Positions 1 through 8,537 of a DNA stretch of 18,045 nucleotides are shown here, piece by piece (position 1 is the first letter of the stretch; every line of letters begins with the position of its first letter). The notes beneath the pieces are model-generated. The model was given only the letters and a program-made list of their open reading frames with translations, did not search any database and was not told where the DNA came from. The translations under genes were made by a program, and so were the position numbers. Source of the stretch: Cloacimonetes bacterium UBA6081 (lineage in GTDB: Bacteria; Cloacimonadota; Cloacimonadia; Cloacimonadales; Cloacimonadaceae). The stretch covers positions 1-18,045 of the forward strand of contig DIXL01000078.1 of assembly GCA_002428685.1 (NCBI GenBank), read 5' to 3'.

Positions 1-1
1 T

Positions 2-1900
2 GGAATCAGTGAAGTCCGGATAACGAACAGCACATTTAATCAATCTGTAAGCCATTATTACTTTCAACCGGTAATCAGGATATTTGATGGTGTTTTGCCC
101 ATTCAAGCCAATGCCACTGCTTTTTACGTGGAAGGTAACAGATTTAACCTCACAAACAGAGGAGCGGTGGATTTCCATGACAGTTACGGAATATCGTCAT
201 TATGGTTCAATAAAAACACCGTTATCGGCGTAACCAACGCATATTATGGCCTCTATCTGCATTCCAACAATCCGATTGTGGCGGGGCAGGATTACTTCAG
301 CTTCAATAACAACACCCTGCGGAACCTAACCCAATCCGGATTGGTGTTATACCAAGGATCAAGCTATACTATCAACAATAACATCTTTGACAATTGCGCT
401 CCTTATGACATCAAATGGACCGGTGAATCCGCGGGATTAGATCCCACAGAAAGCTTAACCATCAATAACTGCTACTTCAACGATTTAGCTAATCACGTAG
501 ATACGACGGGAAACCCGGAACAGACTTATACTGCCAACAATCTTGTGGTGGCAGCAAGTCCTCAATTGGGAACCAACCATGAACCACTCTGGAACAATAC
601 CGTAATCTCGCTGGTGATCGATAAGGGTGTGGAAAGTATCTCTGATCCTGATGGCACCCCCAGCGATATTGGAGCTATCAGAGCCGGAGACCACAAATAC
701 GAGAAATATACTATGCCTGGATCCAGTGGAAATAAATGGATGAGTTTCCCGGTATTGAACGGGATAACTAACGCTTACTGTATGAACGGGAATTTCTTTA
801 ATCCGATTCTAGACGATGAATGGTTGCAACTTATCCAGTATAAGCCTCATAATAGCCCAAGAAAGATAATTTATTGGTATGGTAATGATTGGACAAACTA
901 TTATGACACGGTTAATAGCTTACAAGGTTACAAAATTCAGATGCTCGCTGGTGCGCCATCTGGTCTTGAGATTAAAACCACCGGATATTTACAGGCTCCT
1001 CATACGGTTATCCCTTTGAACCAAGGGGAGAACTGGTTGGGATATTTCCAGGAAACCAGCTCTAAACCCCTGGATGCCCTGGCTCCGATCCTAAATAATA
1101 TCAGCACAATTCAAACGCAGAATTGGACCATGACAAAAGTACAGGGTTTTGGTTGGATACACAACAGTAGTTGGGTAATTAATTATGGTGATCTGGTGGT
1201 AGTAACTGCCGATCAGGAATGTTCTTTCAGTTGGAACAACGCCCAACCTGTAGATCCCAAATCTGTTCCGAAAGCCAAGGAATTTGTTTACACTGAAAAA
1301 CTGGATTACACCCCATTTTACCTTACAATTCCAGAATCAAAAACTGCCGAGTTGCCCTCTGAGATTGGCTTGTATGTAAATGGAATCTGTAAGGGAGCGG
1401 CCGTTGTAGAAGAAGACCTCACCCATATCTGCGCATATTTGGATGCAGGAGAAGAGATCACTCCCGAAAACTCGAATCTGGTATTCTATTACTCAAACAA
1501 AGCCATCCCCAATAACAAAGGCATCTACAAGATGGCTCCAGGCCAATTATCCAAAGTTAAAGCTGCAACAACCTATTATACAATGAAGATAACGGACTTG
1601 GATAAAGTTACTCCCGTTCCCATTGAAGCAATCCTGCACCAGAACTATCCCAATCCCTTCAATCCCAGCACCACGATTGCTTATGACCTACCTGAAGATG
1701 GAGCGGTGCAGATAAGTGTCTATAACATCAAAGGGCAGTTGGTTCAGAAGCTGCTTGATAAACCTCAGGGCATAGGATCTCACTCTGTGATCTGGAATGG
1801 CAAGGATGCCGCCGGCTCAGCTTGTGCCAGCGGAGTATATTATTGCAAATTAACGTCAAAAGGAAAAAGCATCACTAAAAAGATGCTGCTAATGAAATAG
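2..1900 (+). CDS. Secreted beta-helix protein with KWMSFPVL domain and C-terminal sorting domain (5' end off window)
   Basis: The frame is open from base 2, so the gene starts left of the window; an internal TTG at 95 is not a credible start. Numbering from the edge gives 632 residues. Residues 1 to ~235 are Asn/Ser-rich strands with repeated N-N-x-F/I rungs, typical of a right-handed parallel beta-helix, ending in a DIGAIRAG turn. Residues 245 to ~543 form a second region opening KWMSFPVL and containing ENWLGYF, NYGDLVVV and SFSWNNAQPV; I do not recognise it as a named domain, but it recurs in the gene at 4426. The last ~89 residues are a FlgD-like Ig-fold sorting domain (NYPNPFNPSTTIAYDLP to KKMLLMK). 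In FCB bacteria such domains go with export across the outer membrane and anchoring or release. The role is probably a surface or secreted protein; the substrate is unknown and no catalytic residues can be assigned. Confidence 0.85.
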   Translation, partial: GISEVRITNSTFNQSVSHYYFQPVIRIFDGVLPIQANATAFYVEGNRFNLTNRGAVDFHDSYGISSLWFNKNTVIGVTNAYYGLYLHSNNPIVAGQDYFSFNNNTLRNLTQSGLVLYQGSSYTINNNIFDNCAPYDIKWTGESAGLDPTESLTINNCYFNDLANHVDTTGNPEQTYTANNLVVAASPQLGTNHEPLWNNTVISLVIDKGVESISDPDGTPSDIGAIRAGDHKYEKYTMPGSSGNKWMSFPVLNGITNAYCMNGNFFNPILDDEWLQLIQYKPHNSPRKIIYWYGNDWTNYYDTVNSLQGYKIQMLAGAPSGLEIKTTGYLQAPHTVIPLNQGENWLGYFQETSSKPLDALAPILNNISTIQTQNWTMTKVQGFGWIHNSSWVINYGDLVVVTADQECSFSWNNAQPVDPKSVPKAKEFVYTEKLDYTPFYLTIPESKTAELPSEIGLYVNGICKGAAVVEEDLTHICAYLDAGEEITPENSNLVFYYSNKAIPNNKGIYKMAPGQLSKVKAATTYYTMKITDLDKVTPVPIEAILHQNYPNPFNPSTTIAYDLPEDGAVQISVYNIKGQLVQKLLDKPQGIGSHSVIWNGKDAAGSACASGVYYCKLTSKGKSITKKMLLMK

Positions 1901-1908
1901 GAAAATGA

Positions 1909-1935
1909 GAGGGGGAGGGCAATCCCCTTCCCCTC
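1909..1935 (+). other. Intergenic RNA hairpin before gene 2
   Basis: GAGGGGGAGGG (1909-1919) pairs with CCCCTTCCCTC-type bases 1925-1935 through 11 pairs including one G-U, with a 5-nt loop. It starts 8 nt after the stop of gene 1 and ends ~15 nt before the AGGAG ribosome binding site of gene 2. No U-tract follows, so it is not a canonical intrinsic terminator. It could be a processing or mRNA-stability element, or a weak terminator. Confidence 0.6.
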
Positions 1936-1960
1936 CTTAATTAGTAAGCAGGAGAAAACA

Positions 1961-4345
1961 ATGCACAAATATATAGTGATGATCGGAATAATCCTTTTGA
2001 GTCATTTTGCAGCAGCTACAACCCTCACCGTAAACATAGACGGAACCGGACAGTTTTCCTGTATTCAAGCAGCCATAGTGGCTGCGAATAATGGTGATAC
2101 CGTTCTGGTTTACCCAGGCAGATACTATGAAAACGTGGACTACATAGGAAAATCTATTACAGTATGTAGCCTGGAGGCAGCAAGCGGAGACAGCACTTAC
2201 ATTGCATCCACCATAATTGACGGCAACAATAGCGGTAGCTGCGTCCGCTTTCTGAATCAGGAACAAGGTGCTATCCTAAGAGGTTTTACTCTGGAACATG
2301 GCACAGGATATCCGTATGGGGCTCAAAGTGAACTATCTGGTGGTGGTATACATATACGTTCAAATAGCAGTGTTACGATAGTAAATTGTGATATAAAAAA
2401 CAACCACTCATCAAAAGGAGCGGGCATGTTTCTTTCAAAAGGCACGGTATATCTAAGTGGAGTGGATATCCACGACAACTATGCCAGCACCTTAACTGCA
2501 GGTTTGTATGTCTATAGCCACAGCTCATCTCCAACCAGCATAACTTTCGATTCCATAAACAGGTGTTCAATCTATAACAATTATAGCGGTAACCCGTGTG
2601 ATATTTCGATCATAGATGTTCAGGCTAATATCGATATATACTTGGATATGACTTCTGTAGCGCAGTTAGACAAATTCTATTATCAGCGAGTTAACATTTT
2701 TCAATATACCCAAGGTTATCATGATACCATTTACTCTCAAAGAGCATATCGCCAAGAAGTGAATCACGATCTTTATGTGAGCCCGACTGGAAATAACAGC
2801 AATAGTGGATTTAGCCCTGCTGAAGCAATGAAATCTATAACCAAGGCTGTGCACCGGATAGCATCGGATAGCCTTGCAATCAAAACAGTCCATGTCCTTC
2901 CCGGTACTTACAACGAGAGTGAAAATGACCAGATATTTCCTATTCCAGGCAAATCTTTTGTCAAAATCCAAGGCGCAAGTGCAGCGGTTTGCACGCTATA
3001 TACAAGTATTGCAAATGCTTCTAATCTTTCATGTTTTTTTTGGTCGAGTAACCAAGACAGTGTTAGCTTCCAAGGTTTTACTATCACCACTTCTGACGAA
3101 CCAACCCGAAGATTGACCGCAATTAGGACATGTGATAATAATGTGTTTATGTCAGACATTACAATCCGGGATACCAGAGTCAGTTGGTTGGGAGCATTAT
3201 TTCTCTACTTACCTCCCCAGAGTATCAGTACTCTCGAAAATGTGAAGATAGCCAACGTGATTACCGATGAATGGATATTCAATGCAAACTTATATACTGG
3301 CACATTATCTAACAGTATCTTTGAAAACATCAGCTCTACCTTATCTGACCCTAATAATGAATGGGCTCCTACACTGTTTGATTTATGGGCAAAAGGAACA
3401 CTTAGAGTTGAGAATTGTGTATTTCGAAATTTCTCGGTTCCAGATATGCAACCAACTTTGCATATCTCAGATCCCAATCAACCAACAGGACTAGTGGATA
3501 TTGTAGTATCAAACTGCATCTTCGACAACCTTGGAACAGATAATGAATCACCCATTGGTTTCAATAACCGCAATGTGGAAAACTTTCAGGTGAATAACTG
3601 CACATTTATCAATAATCGGGGCTCAACCGGAGCCGTAGGTTTAACCGGCAGAATTTATATGAAGAATAACATCTTTTACAATCCTGCCAGCCCCAACGAA
3701 ATTCATCTGTATTTATCAGCTCCTTATGGCACTGATTCTCATGTCTATTTAGATTATAACAATATTCGGGGTGGTGAATCGGCGGTTTACAATCCCTACA
3801 GCAACAATCATGTGTATTATGGCGATACAAATATCAGCAACGATCCGGCTTTTATTAGCCTGATTCCCGGCCATCCACAGTATGCCATGCTATCGGATAA
3901 TTCCCCTTGCATCAATACCGGAACCCCGGATATTAGTACTTTACAGCCTTTGCCCTATGACTTGGCGGGAAACTGGAGGGTTTGGGATGGACGCATTGAC
4001 ATGGGCTGTTATGAATATGGCTCTGTGCCTTGGGTTACAAATGACGATCCCATTATTCCTGCGGTGGATAACGTGATTACTGCCACCAACTACCCCAATC
4101 CCTTCAATCCCAGCACCACCATAGCATTCAGCCTTCCGAAGGCAGGGATTGCCACAGTGGAGATATATAACCTGAAAGGCCAGAAGGTGCGTAGCCTGCT
4201 ACATGCCAAGCTGTCTTCCGGAGAACATAAAGCGGTGTGGGATGGCACTAATGACGATGGCAAAACCGTTTCCAGCGGAATCTACTTCTATCGTGTCTGC
4301 TGCAACAAACAAACCTGCACCGGCAAGATGATTCTGGCGAAATAG
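1961..4345 (+). CDS. Secreted double beta-helix protein with DUF1565-like segment and sorting domain
   Basis: 794 residues. ATG is preceded by AGGAG at good spacing and followed by a signal peptide (residues 1-19, MHKYIVMIGI... to FAAA). Residues ~20-245 form a first beta-helix, including SCIQAAIVAANNGDTVLVYPG, a common opening of pectate-lyase-like and NosD-like folds. Residues ~268-690 restart with HDLYVSPTGNNSNSGFSP ... MKSITKAV, which resembles DUF1565, and end in RIDMGCYEYGS. NYPNPFNP at 710-717 opens a FlgD-like C-terminal domain ending KMILAK. It is colinear with the gene at 5800; the first 300 residues align without gaps. The fold suggests polysaccharide binding or cleavage, or simply a surface scaffold; no catalytic triad could be assigned. 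It is probably exported and attached to or released from the outer membrane. Confidence 0.9.
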   Translation: MHKYIVMIGIILLSHFAAATTLTVNIDGTGQFSCIQAAIVAANNGDTVLVYPGRYYENVDYIGKSITVCSLEAASGDSTYIASTIIDGNNSGSCVRFLNQEQGAILRGFTLEHGTGYPYGAQSELSGGGIHIRSNSSVTIVNCDIKNNHSSKGAGMFLSKGTVYLSGVDIHDNYASTLTAGLYVYSHSSSPTSITFDSINRCSIYNNYSGNPCDISIIDVQANIDIYLDMTSVAQLDKFYYQRVNIFQYTQGYHDTIYSQRAYRQEVNHDLYVSPTGNNSNSGFSPAEAMKSITKAVHRIASDSLAIKTVHVLPGTYNESENDQIFPIPGKSFVKIQGASAAVCTLYTSIANASNLSCFFWSSNQDSVSFQGFTITTSDEPTRRLTAIRTCDNNVFMSDITIRDTRVSWLGALFLYLPPQSISTLENVKIANVITDEWIFNANLYTGTLSNSIFENISSTLSDPNNEWAPTLFDLWAKGTLRVENCVFRNFSVPDMQPTLHISDPNQPTGLVDIVVSNCIFDNLGTDNESPIGFNNRNVENFQVNNCTFINNRGSTGAVGLTGRIYMKNNIFYNPASPNEIHLYLSAPYGTDSHVYLDYNNIRGGESAVYNPYSNNHVYYGDTNISNDPAFISLIPGHPQYAMLSDNSPCINTGTPDISTLQPLPYDLAGNWRVWDGRIDMGCYEYGSVPWVTNDDPIIPAVDNVITATNYPNPFNPSTTIAFSLPKAGIATVEIYNLKGQKVRSLLHAKLSSGEHKAVWDGTNDDGKTVSSGIYFYRVCCNKQTCTGKMILAK

Positions 4346-4360
4346 GCGAGAATAAAGTGA

Positions 4361-4406
4361 CAGCATTCGCTGTGAGATTGCATGTGCCAGCCATTGCTGT
4401 GAGACT
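4361..4406 (+). repeat. Twin dyad repeats CAGC-N4-GCTGTGAGA
   Basis: Two related 19-nt units, 4361-4379 and 4388-4406, start 27 nt apart in the gap between genes 2 and 3. Each contains CAGC-N4-GCTG followed by TGAGA. The two N4 loops differ (ATTC and CATT) while the arms are kept. They could be paired operator half-sites or two small RNA hairpins in the leader of gene 3. They overlap the in-frame GTG-initiated extension that I rejected as the gene start. Confidence 0.5.
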
Positions 4407-4425
4407 AAGCATAAAATCTGTTACT

Positions 4426-5736
4426 ATGAGAATAAAGAAGATTTTGTTGCCAACTTTTAGTGTGTTATTCGCCGTAAACTGTCTCTATGCTACTGAGCAG
4501 GATAGCAGGAACATGCAAGACGGTAGCATTCAATACTCTACCTCAATCGGCAAGTACAAATGGATGAGTTTCCCTGTTCTGTTTCGGGCAGAACAGGATA
4601 ATATCCTGGGGAATTTGCTTATGCCCATCGTGAATCAAAACACTCTGGATTGGGTAATGTTTAGATCATATGCAGAACGTCCCCGGAAAATGGAGTTTGT
4701 TACCTCAAACCTCATCTTTGGCGACACCCCCGTCCATAGCCATCAGGGATTTAAAGTAAAGCTGAATCAAGCTTGTAAAGAGACGCAAAAAATAAGTATT
4801 ACCGGCAAAGAACAAAACCTGAACACCACAATCGAGCTTTTTGCCAAAGATAATTTGGGCAATTTCACAGAGAACTGGATTGGATACTTCAATCCGCAAA
4901 GTGCAAGGATATTGGATGCCATAGGGCCTATTCTTAACAAGGTGTTATCTGTGAAATCACAGTATTGGAGCATAGGGCGTAAACCTGAGGGCGGATGGGT
5001 AGGAGATGTGGATAACTGCATAATAAACTATGGAGATATGGTAGTCATTCGGGTGGAGGAGAACTGTGATTTAACTTGGAATCATGGAAAACCGGTTAAT
5101 GCTGTTTTCGCCAAAGCACCCCAACATTTTCAGTTTGAAGAGTATGAGAACTACATTCCTCTGTATCTTGAATTTTCTGATCTGTCCGATAATGATATGC
5201 CTGCTGAAGTTGGTGTTTTCATCAACGATCTTTGTGTGGGTGCAAGCAGAGTAAATGGCAAAACAACCTCCATTTGCGTCTATCCCGATAGAAAAGACTG
5301 GCTTAGGAGGGAAAACTTCCTTTTGGTATTCCATTATCAATCCGGCACTAAAAAGATATGCTACTTTCAGGATAGCAATCTTCTGGAAGTATCGTTTCAC
5401 GGAACCAACTACTTTTATCTGCCTGTGAACAGATCCTGTCTGATGGTGGACGCCAACTATGAAGATAAGATAACCCAAGTGTGGACCGCCCATAGAAATA
5501 GAGAAACTGAGGTATCTTACGAATTAGCTTCGGATGGAAAAGTTATTCTTGAAGTACTCGACAGATTTGGTAAACAGGTAACAACTCTGGTGGACTGCGC
5601 CAAGGTTAGTGGCTCGCATCGCGTAGTTTGGAATGGCACCGATAAATATGGCAGAGCCGTTTCCAGCGGTATTTATCACTATCGGCTAACCACCAAAGAC
5701 AAGAGCATCACCAAAAAAATGCTGCTGCTAAAATAA
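4426..5736 (+). CDS. Secreted KWMSFPVL-domain protein with atypical sorting domain
   Basis: 436 residues from ATG at 4426. The frame is open back to a GTG at 4357, but 4426 puts a classic signal peptide (MRIKKILLPTFSVLFAVNCLYA, cleavage after residue 22) at the N-terminus; no strong ribosome binding site is visible. Residues 45 to ~345 match the second half of gene 1: KWMSFPVL, ENWIGYF, INYGDMVVI, LTWNHGKPV and a Y-x-P-x-YL strand occur in the same order and at similar spacing. There is no beta-helix. The C-terminal ~85 residues keep the second half of the FlgD-like fold (HRVVWNGTDKYGR, SSGIYHYRL, KSITKKMLLLK) but lack NYPNPFNPSTT, which is replaced by an unrelated charged stretch. Probably an envelope or secreted protein of unknown function, related to gene 1 by duplication. 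Confidence 0.85.
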   Translation: MRIKKILLPTFSVLFAVNCLYATEQDSRNMQDGSIQYSTSIGKYKWMSFPVLFRAEQDNILGNLLMPIVNQNTLDWVMFRSYAERPRKMEFVTSNLIFGDTPVHSHQGFKVKLNQACKETQKISITGKEQNLNTTIELFAKDNLGNFTENWIGYFNPQSARILDAIGPILNKVLSVKSQYWSIGRKPEGGWVGDVDNCIINYGDMVVIRVEENCDLTWNHGKPVNAVFAKAPQHFQFEEYENYIPLYLEFSDLSDNDMPAEVGVFINDLCVGASRVNGKTTSICVYPDRKDWLRRENFLLVFHYQSGTKKICYFQDSNLLEVSFHGTNYFYLPVNRSCLMVDANYEDKITQVWTAHRNRETEVSYELASDGKVILEVLDRFGKQVTTLVDCAKVSGSHRVVWNGTDKYGRAVSSGIYHYRLTTKDKSITKKMLLLK

Positions 5737-5744
5737 CCTAAATT

Positions 5745-5776
5745 GGTATAGGGAGAGTTTTTGCTCTCCCTATACC
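5745..5776 (+). other. Intergenic RNA hairpin before gene 4
   Basis: GGTATAGGGAGAG (5745-5757) and CTCTCCCTATACC (5764-5776) form a perfect 13-bp stem with a 6-nt loop. It sits 8 nt after the stop of gene 3 and ~24 nt before the ATG of gene 4. An A-rich run, not a U-tract, follows on the + strand, so termination is uncertain. Its placement matches the hairpin at 1909-1935. Confidence 0.75.
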
Positions 5777-5799
5777 CTAAAAAAATAAAGGATTTGAGG

Positions 5800-8202
5800 A
5801 TGAAGATATCAATACTTGCCTTACTGATACTAACCATACTGGACATGGTGCATGCAGCTACCTTAAGCGTGGCTTTGGATGGCAGCCAGGCTTACACCAG
5901 CATTCAAGCCGCTATAGAAGCTGCCAATAATGGTGATACCGTTCTCGTTTACCCTGGTAGATATTTTGAAAACATCGACTACATAGGCAAATCCATCACT
6001 GTCTGTAGTCTGGAATCCACTACCAACAATAGCACCTTTATCAGCAGCACAATCATTGATGGCAATCAAAACGGTTCATGTGTGGCCTTTCGCAATGCAG
6101 AGCAGAATGCAACGCTAAGGGGTTTTACCATTACCAATGGTATCGGAGAACCGATTTATGCTGGTGAATTGCGCAAAGGTGGTGGTGTCTTTATACTGCA
6201 AGCTATACAGGTCAATTTAATAAACTGTTTAATAACAGAGAATCGATCTGGAAGGGGTGGGGGGATTTATTCAATTCAGAGTTCACTCTTTCTCTCAGGT
6301 CTGCAAATACATAACAACTACGCACTTGCTAATGCAGGGGGGATATGTCTTGATGGAGGGCCGACTCACTATCCAACTATTTTATTCGATTCTGTTAACC
6401 GCTGTTCAGTCTATTCAAATTATAGCGCAAATCCAGTAGATATTCGTGTGACAGATATCATGTCAAATTTACAAATCAATCTAGATATGTTTACAGTTAA
6501 TACTCCTGATAGGTTTTATATAGCAAGGCATAGTAATACTGCAATCTATGAACAATACGACGACACGGTAGATATTGAAAGGGCTTATCGAGACGAAGTC
6601 AATCATGATCTATTTGTGAGCCCCAGCGGTAATGATAACAATTCCGGGCTGAGCCCCTCTCAAGCAATGAAATCCATTACAAAAGCAACTCATAGAATAG
6701 CTGGAGATAGTCTGAACGTAAAAACTGTCCATGTTTTGCAGGGCACTTATGTTGAGGGAGCAACCGATCAGATTCTTCCGATTCCCTTGAAATCCAATGT
6801 AAATATAATCGGAGAGGGCTCAGGGCTTACAACAATTGCAGCCTCATCTCCAACACATACAAATCAAAAGCTCATGTTTTATGGTGATAGATGTGCTAAT
6901 ATTACACTCAGTGGCTTTACAATAAGCTCCACCATCAGCGAAGGAAACATGCCAATAGGATTATTGAACCTATCTAGCAACATCTCAATATTAGATATTG
7001 TGGTGCATGACATGGTTGTTCGAGATATAGGGGCTGTGTTTATTATGGACTGTGTAAAATCCAGAATAGAATCCTTAGTGATTAAAGATATTACTACACC
7101 GGAGAAAGCGGTTTACGTTTCTGATACTAAATCAGCTGTTATCCGGAATTCAATCTTTGAAAATATCCACTCGACATATAGTTCTCCGGACACTCCCGGT
7201 GATGATAGCTGGGGTGGTAGCGTAATCGACATCTGGGTTTCGGATTCACTTTCGGTAGAAAACTGCGAATTTAGAAACATATCTGTTGTTAACAATCAAT
7301 CTACTTTTCATATAACTCTAGGTTACGGATTCACTACTCCCTTGATTGGGGATATCACAATCAACAACTGTTTGTTTGAAAACATCAGAACTAATGGGGT
7401 GTCTTCCATTGGATTTCATACGAATAGATATGGTGAATATCAGGTTTCGAATTGCACATTTTACGAAAACTATGGTCTTGCAGCAGCAGTGGGTGTTTAT
7501 GGAAAAGTGGATATGCGCAACAATATCTTCTCTAATCACGACGCAGCTAATGAGATAGTAATGCATCGTGCCATACCCGATTTGGACATGATAGGTTTCT
7601 TGGATTTCGATTACAACTGCATACCAGGTGGTGAAGCATCAATATATAATACTGATCCACGTAACACGGTTATTTATGGGTTGAATAACCTTGAAACTGA
7701 TCCCCAGTTTGCCAGCATCAATGTAGGTAGTCCTGAGTATTTACATTTGGCAGCAAGTTCGCCTTGCATCAATACCGGAACCCCGGACATTAGTGCTTTA
7801 CAACTTTTGCCTTATGACCTTGCAGGCAATTGGCGGGTATGGGATGGCAGGATAGATATGGGCTGTTATGAGTTTGGTTCGATTCCTTACGTTGATAACG
7901 ATGATCCCATTACACCTTCTTTAGTGGATAGAATAACCGCAACCAACTACCCAAATCCCTTCAACCCCAGCACCACCATAGCATTCAGCCTTCCGCTTGC
8001 CGGCAGAACCACGCTTGATATCTATAACCTGAAAGGCCAGAAGGTGCGGCAGTTGCTGAATGCCAATCTCCCTTCCGGTAGCCACAAAGCTGTGTGGGAT
8101 GGCAGCAATGACAATAATCAACCCGTTTCCAGCGGCATCTACTTCTATCGTGTCTGCTGTGCCGATCAAGCCTTCACCGGCAAGATGATCTTGGCGAAGT
8201 GA
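5800..8202 (+). CDS. Secreted double beta-helix protein with DUF1565-like segment and sorting domain (paralogue of gene 2)
   Basis: 800 residues from ATG at 5800, chosen over an upstream in-frame TTG (5761) because AAGGA and GAGG lie just before it and a signal peptide follows (MKISILALLILTILDMVHA, cleavage after 19). The layout equals gene 2: beta-helix 1 (~20-245) with SIQAAIEAANNGDTVLVYPG, DUF1565-like restart at ~268 (HDLFVSPSGNDNNSGLSPS), a beta-helix ending in RIDMGCYEFGS, then NYPNPFNP at 716-723 and a FlgD-like C-terminus ending KMILAK. Similarity to gene 2 is highest in the first 110 residues, the PCINTGTPDIS region and the sorting domain, and lower in the central rungs, as expected if the variable rungs carry specificity. 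Role inferred as exported surface protein or carbohydrate-active beta-helix; no enzyme activity can be read from the sequence. Confidence 0.9.
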   Translation: MKISILALLILTILDMVHAATLSVALDGSQAYTSIQAAIEAANNGDTVLVYPGRYFENIDYIGKSITVCSLESTTNNSTFISSTIIDGNQNGSCVAFRNAEQNATLRGFTITNGIGEPIYAGELRKGGGVFILQAIQVNLINCLITENRSGRGGGIYSIQSSLFLSGLQIHNNYALANAGGICLDGGPTHYPTILFDSVNRCSVYSNYSANPVDIRVTDIMSNLQINLDMFTVNTPDRFYIARHSNTAIYEQYDDTVDIERAYRDEVNHDLFVSPSGNDNNSGLSPSQAMKSITKATHRIAGDSLNVKTVHVLQGTYVEGATDQILPIPLKSNVNIIGEGSGLTTIAASSPTHTNQKLMFYGDRCANITLSGFTISSTISEGNMPIGLLNLSSNISILDIVVHDMVVRDIGAVFIMDCVKSRIESLVIKDITTPEKAVYVSDTKSAVIRNSIFENIHSTYSSPDTPGDDSWGGSVIDIWVSDSLSVENCEFRNISVVNNQSTFHITLGYGFTTPLIGDITINNCLFENIRTNGVSSIGFHTNRYGEYQVSNCTFYENYGLAAAVGVYGKVDMRNNIFSNHDAANEIVMHRAIPDLDMIGFLDFDYNCIPGGEASIYNTDPRNTVIYGLNNLETDPQFASINVGSPEYLHLAASSPCINTGTPDISALQLLPYDLAGNWRVWDGRIDMGCYEFGSIPYVDNDDPITPSLVDRITATNYPNPFNPSTTIAFSLPLAGRTTLDIYNLKGQKVRQLLNANLPSGSHKAVWDGSNDNNQPVSSGIYFYRVCCADQAFTGKMILAK

Positions 8203-8537
8203 GTTAGCTGGTAATGGTATTCAAAATATCGTTGCTTCAGCTCCGGGAGATTTAATTATGTGGTAACTATTCAACAAACTCCTGTATGATTTGGGCTAAC
8301 ATATTATTTTGTATGTGAATACGTTGATGATTGTTCGATTCCTCAAAGAGAAAGTACTTTTCGCAGGGATATTATAAGCGCATAGGATACAAATATTTAG
8401 TAATTTTGGGGTGCCATCCTTTGGAGTCAAAATAGTAATATTGATATCAGAATCATGTTTTGTAACGCAAAATACATCTTACTAAGAACATAGCTACAAC
8501 GATATTATGTTCGTAAAATTTAGCCTGGAGGTGTATC
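8203..8537. other. Intergenic region with no intact gene
   Basis: About 335 AT-rich bases between gene 4 and the broken gene at 8538. I find no convincing terminator after gene 4 and no clear promoter. GGAGG at 8527-8531 is the ribosome binding site of the following broken gene. On the minus strand, 8267-8446 reads as 24 and 34 sense codons separated by one TAA, a possible but weak coding remnant. Confidence 0.5.

Noticed and set aside
4361..4406. CRISPR-like repeats between genes 2 and 3
   Set aside because: Only two imperfect 19-nt units with an 8-nt gap; no array or cas gene.
4357..4425. GTG at 4357 as the start of the gene at 4426
   Set aside because: It would add 23 residues before a clear signal peptide and would read through the twin dyad repeats; no ribosome binding site is seen.
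8456..8476. TTTTG/CAAAA dyad in the gap before 8538 as an operator
   Set aside because: Arms of only 5 bp in AT-rich DNA are expected by chance.
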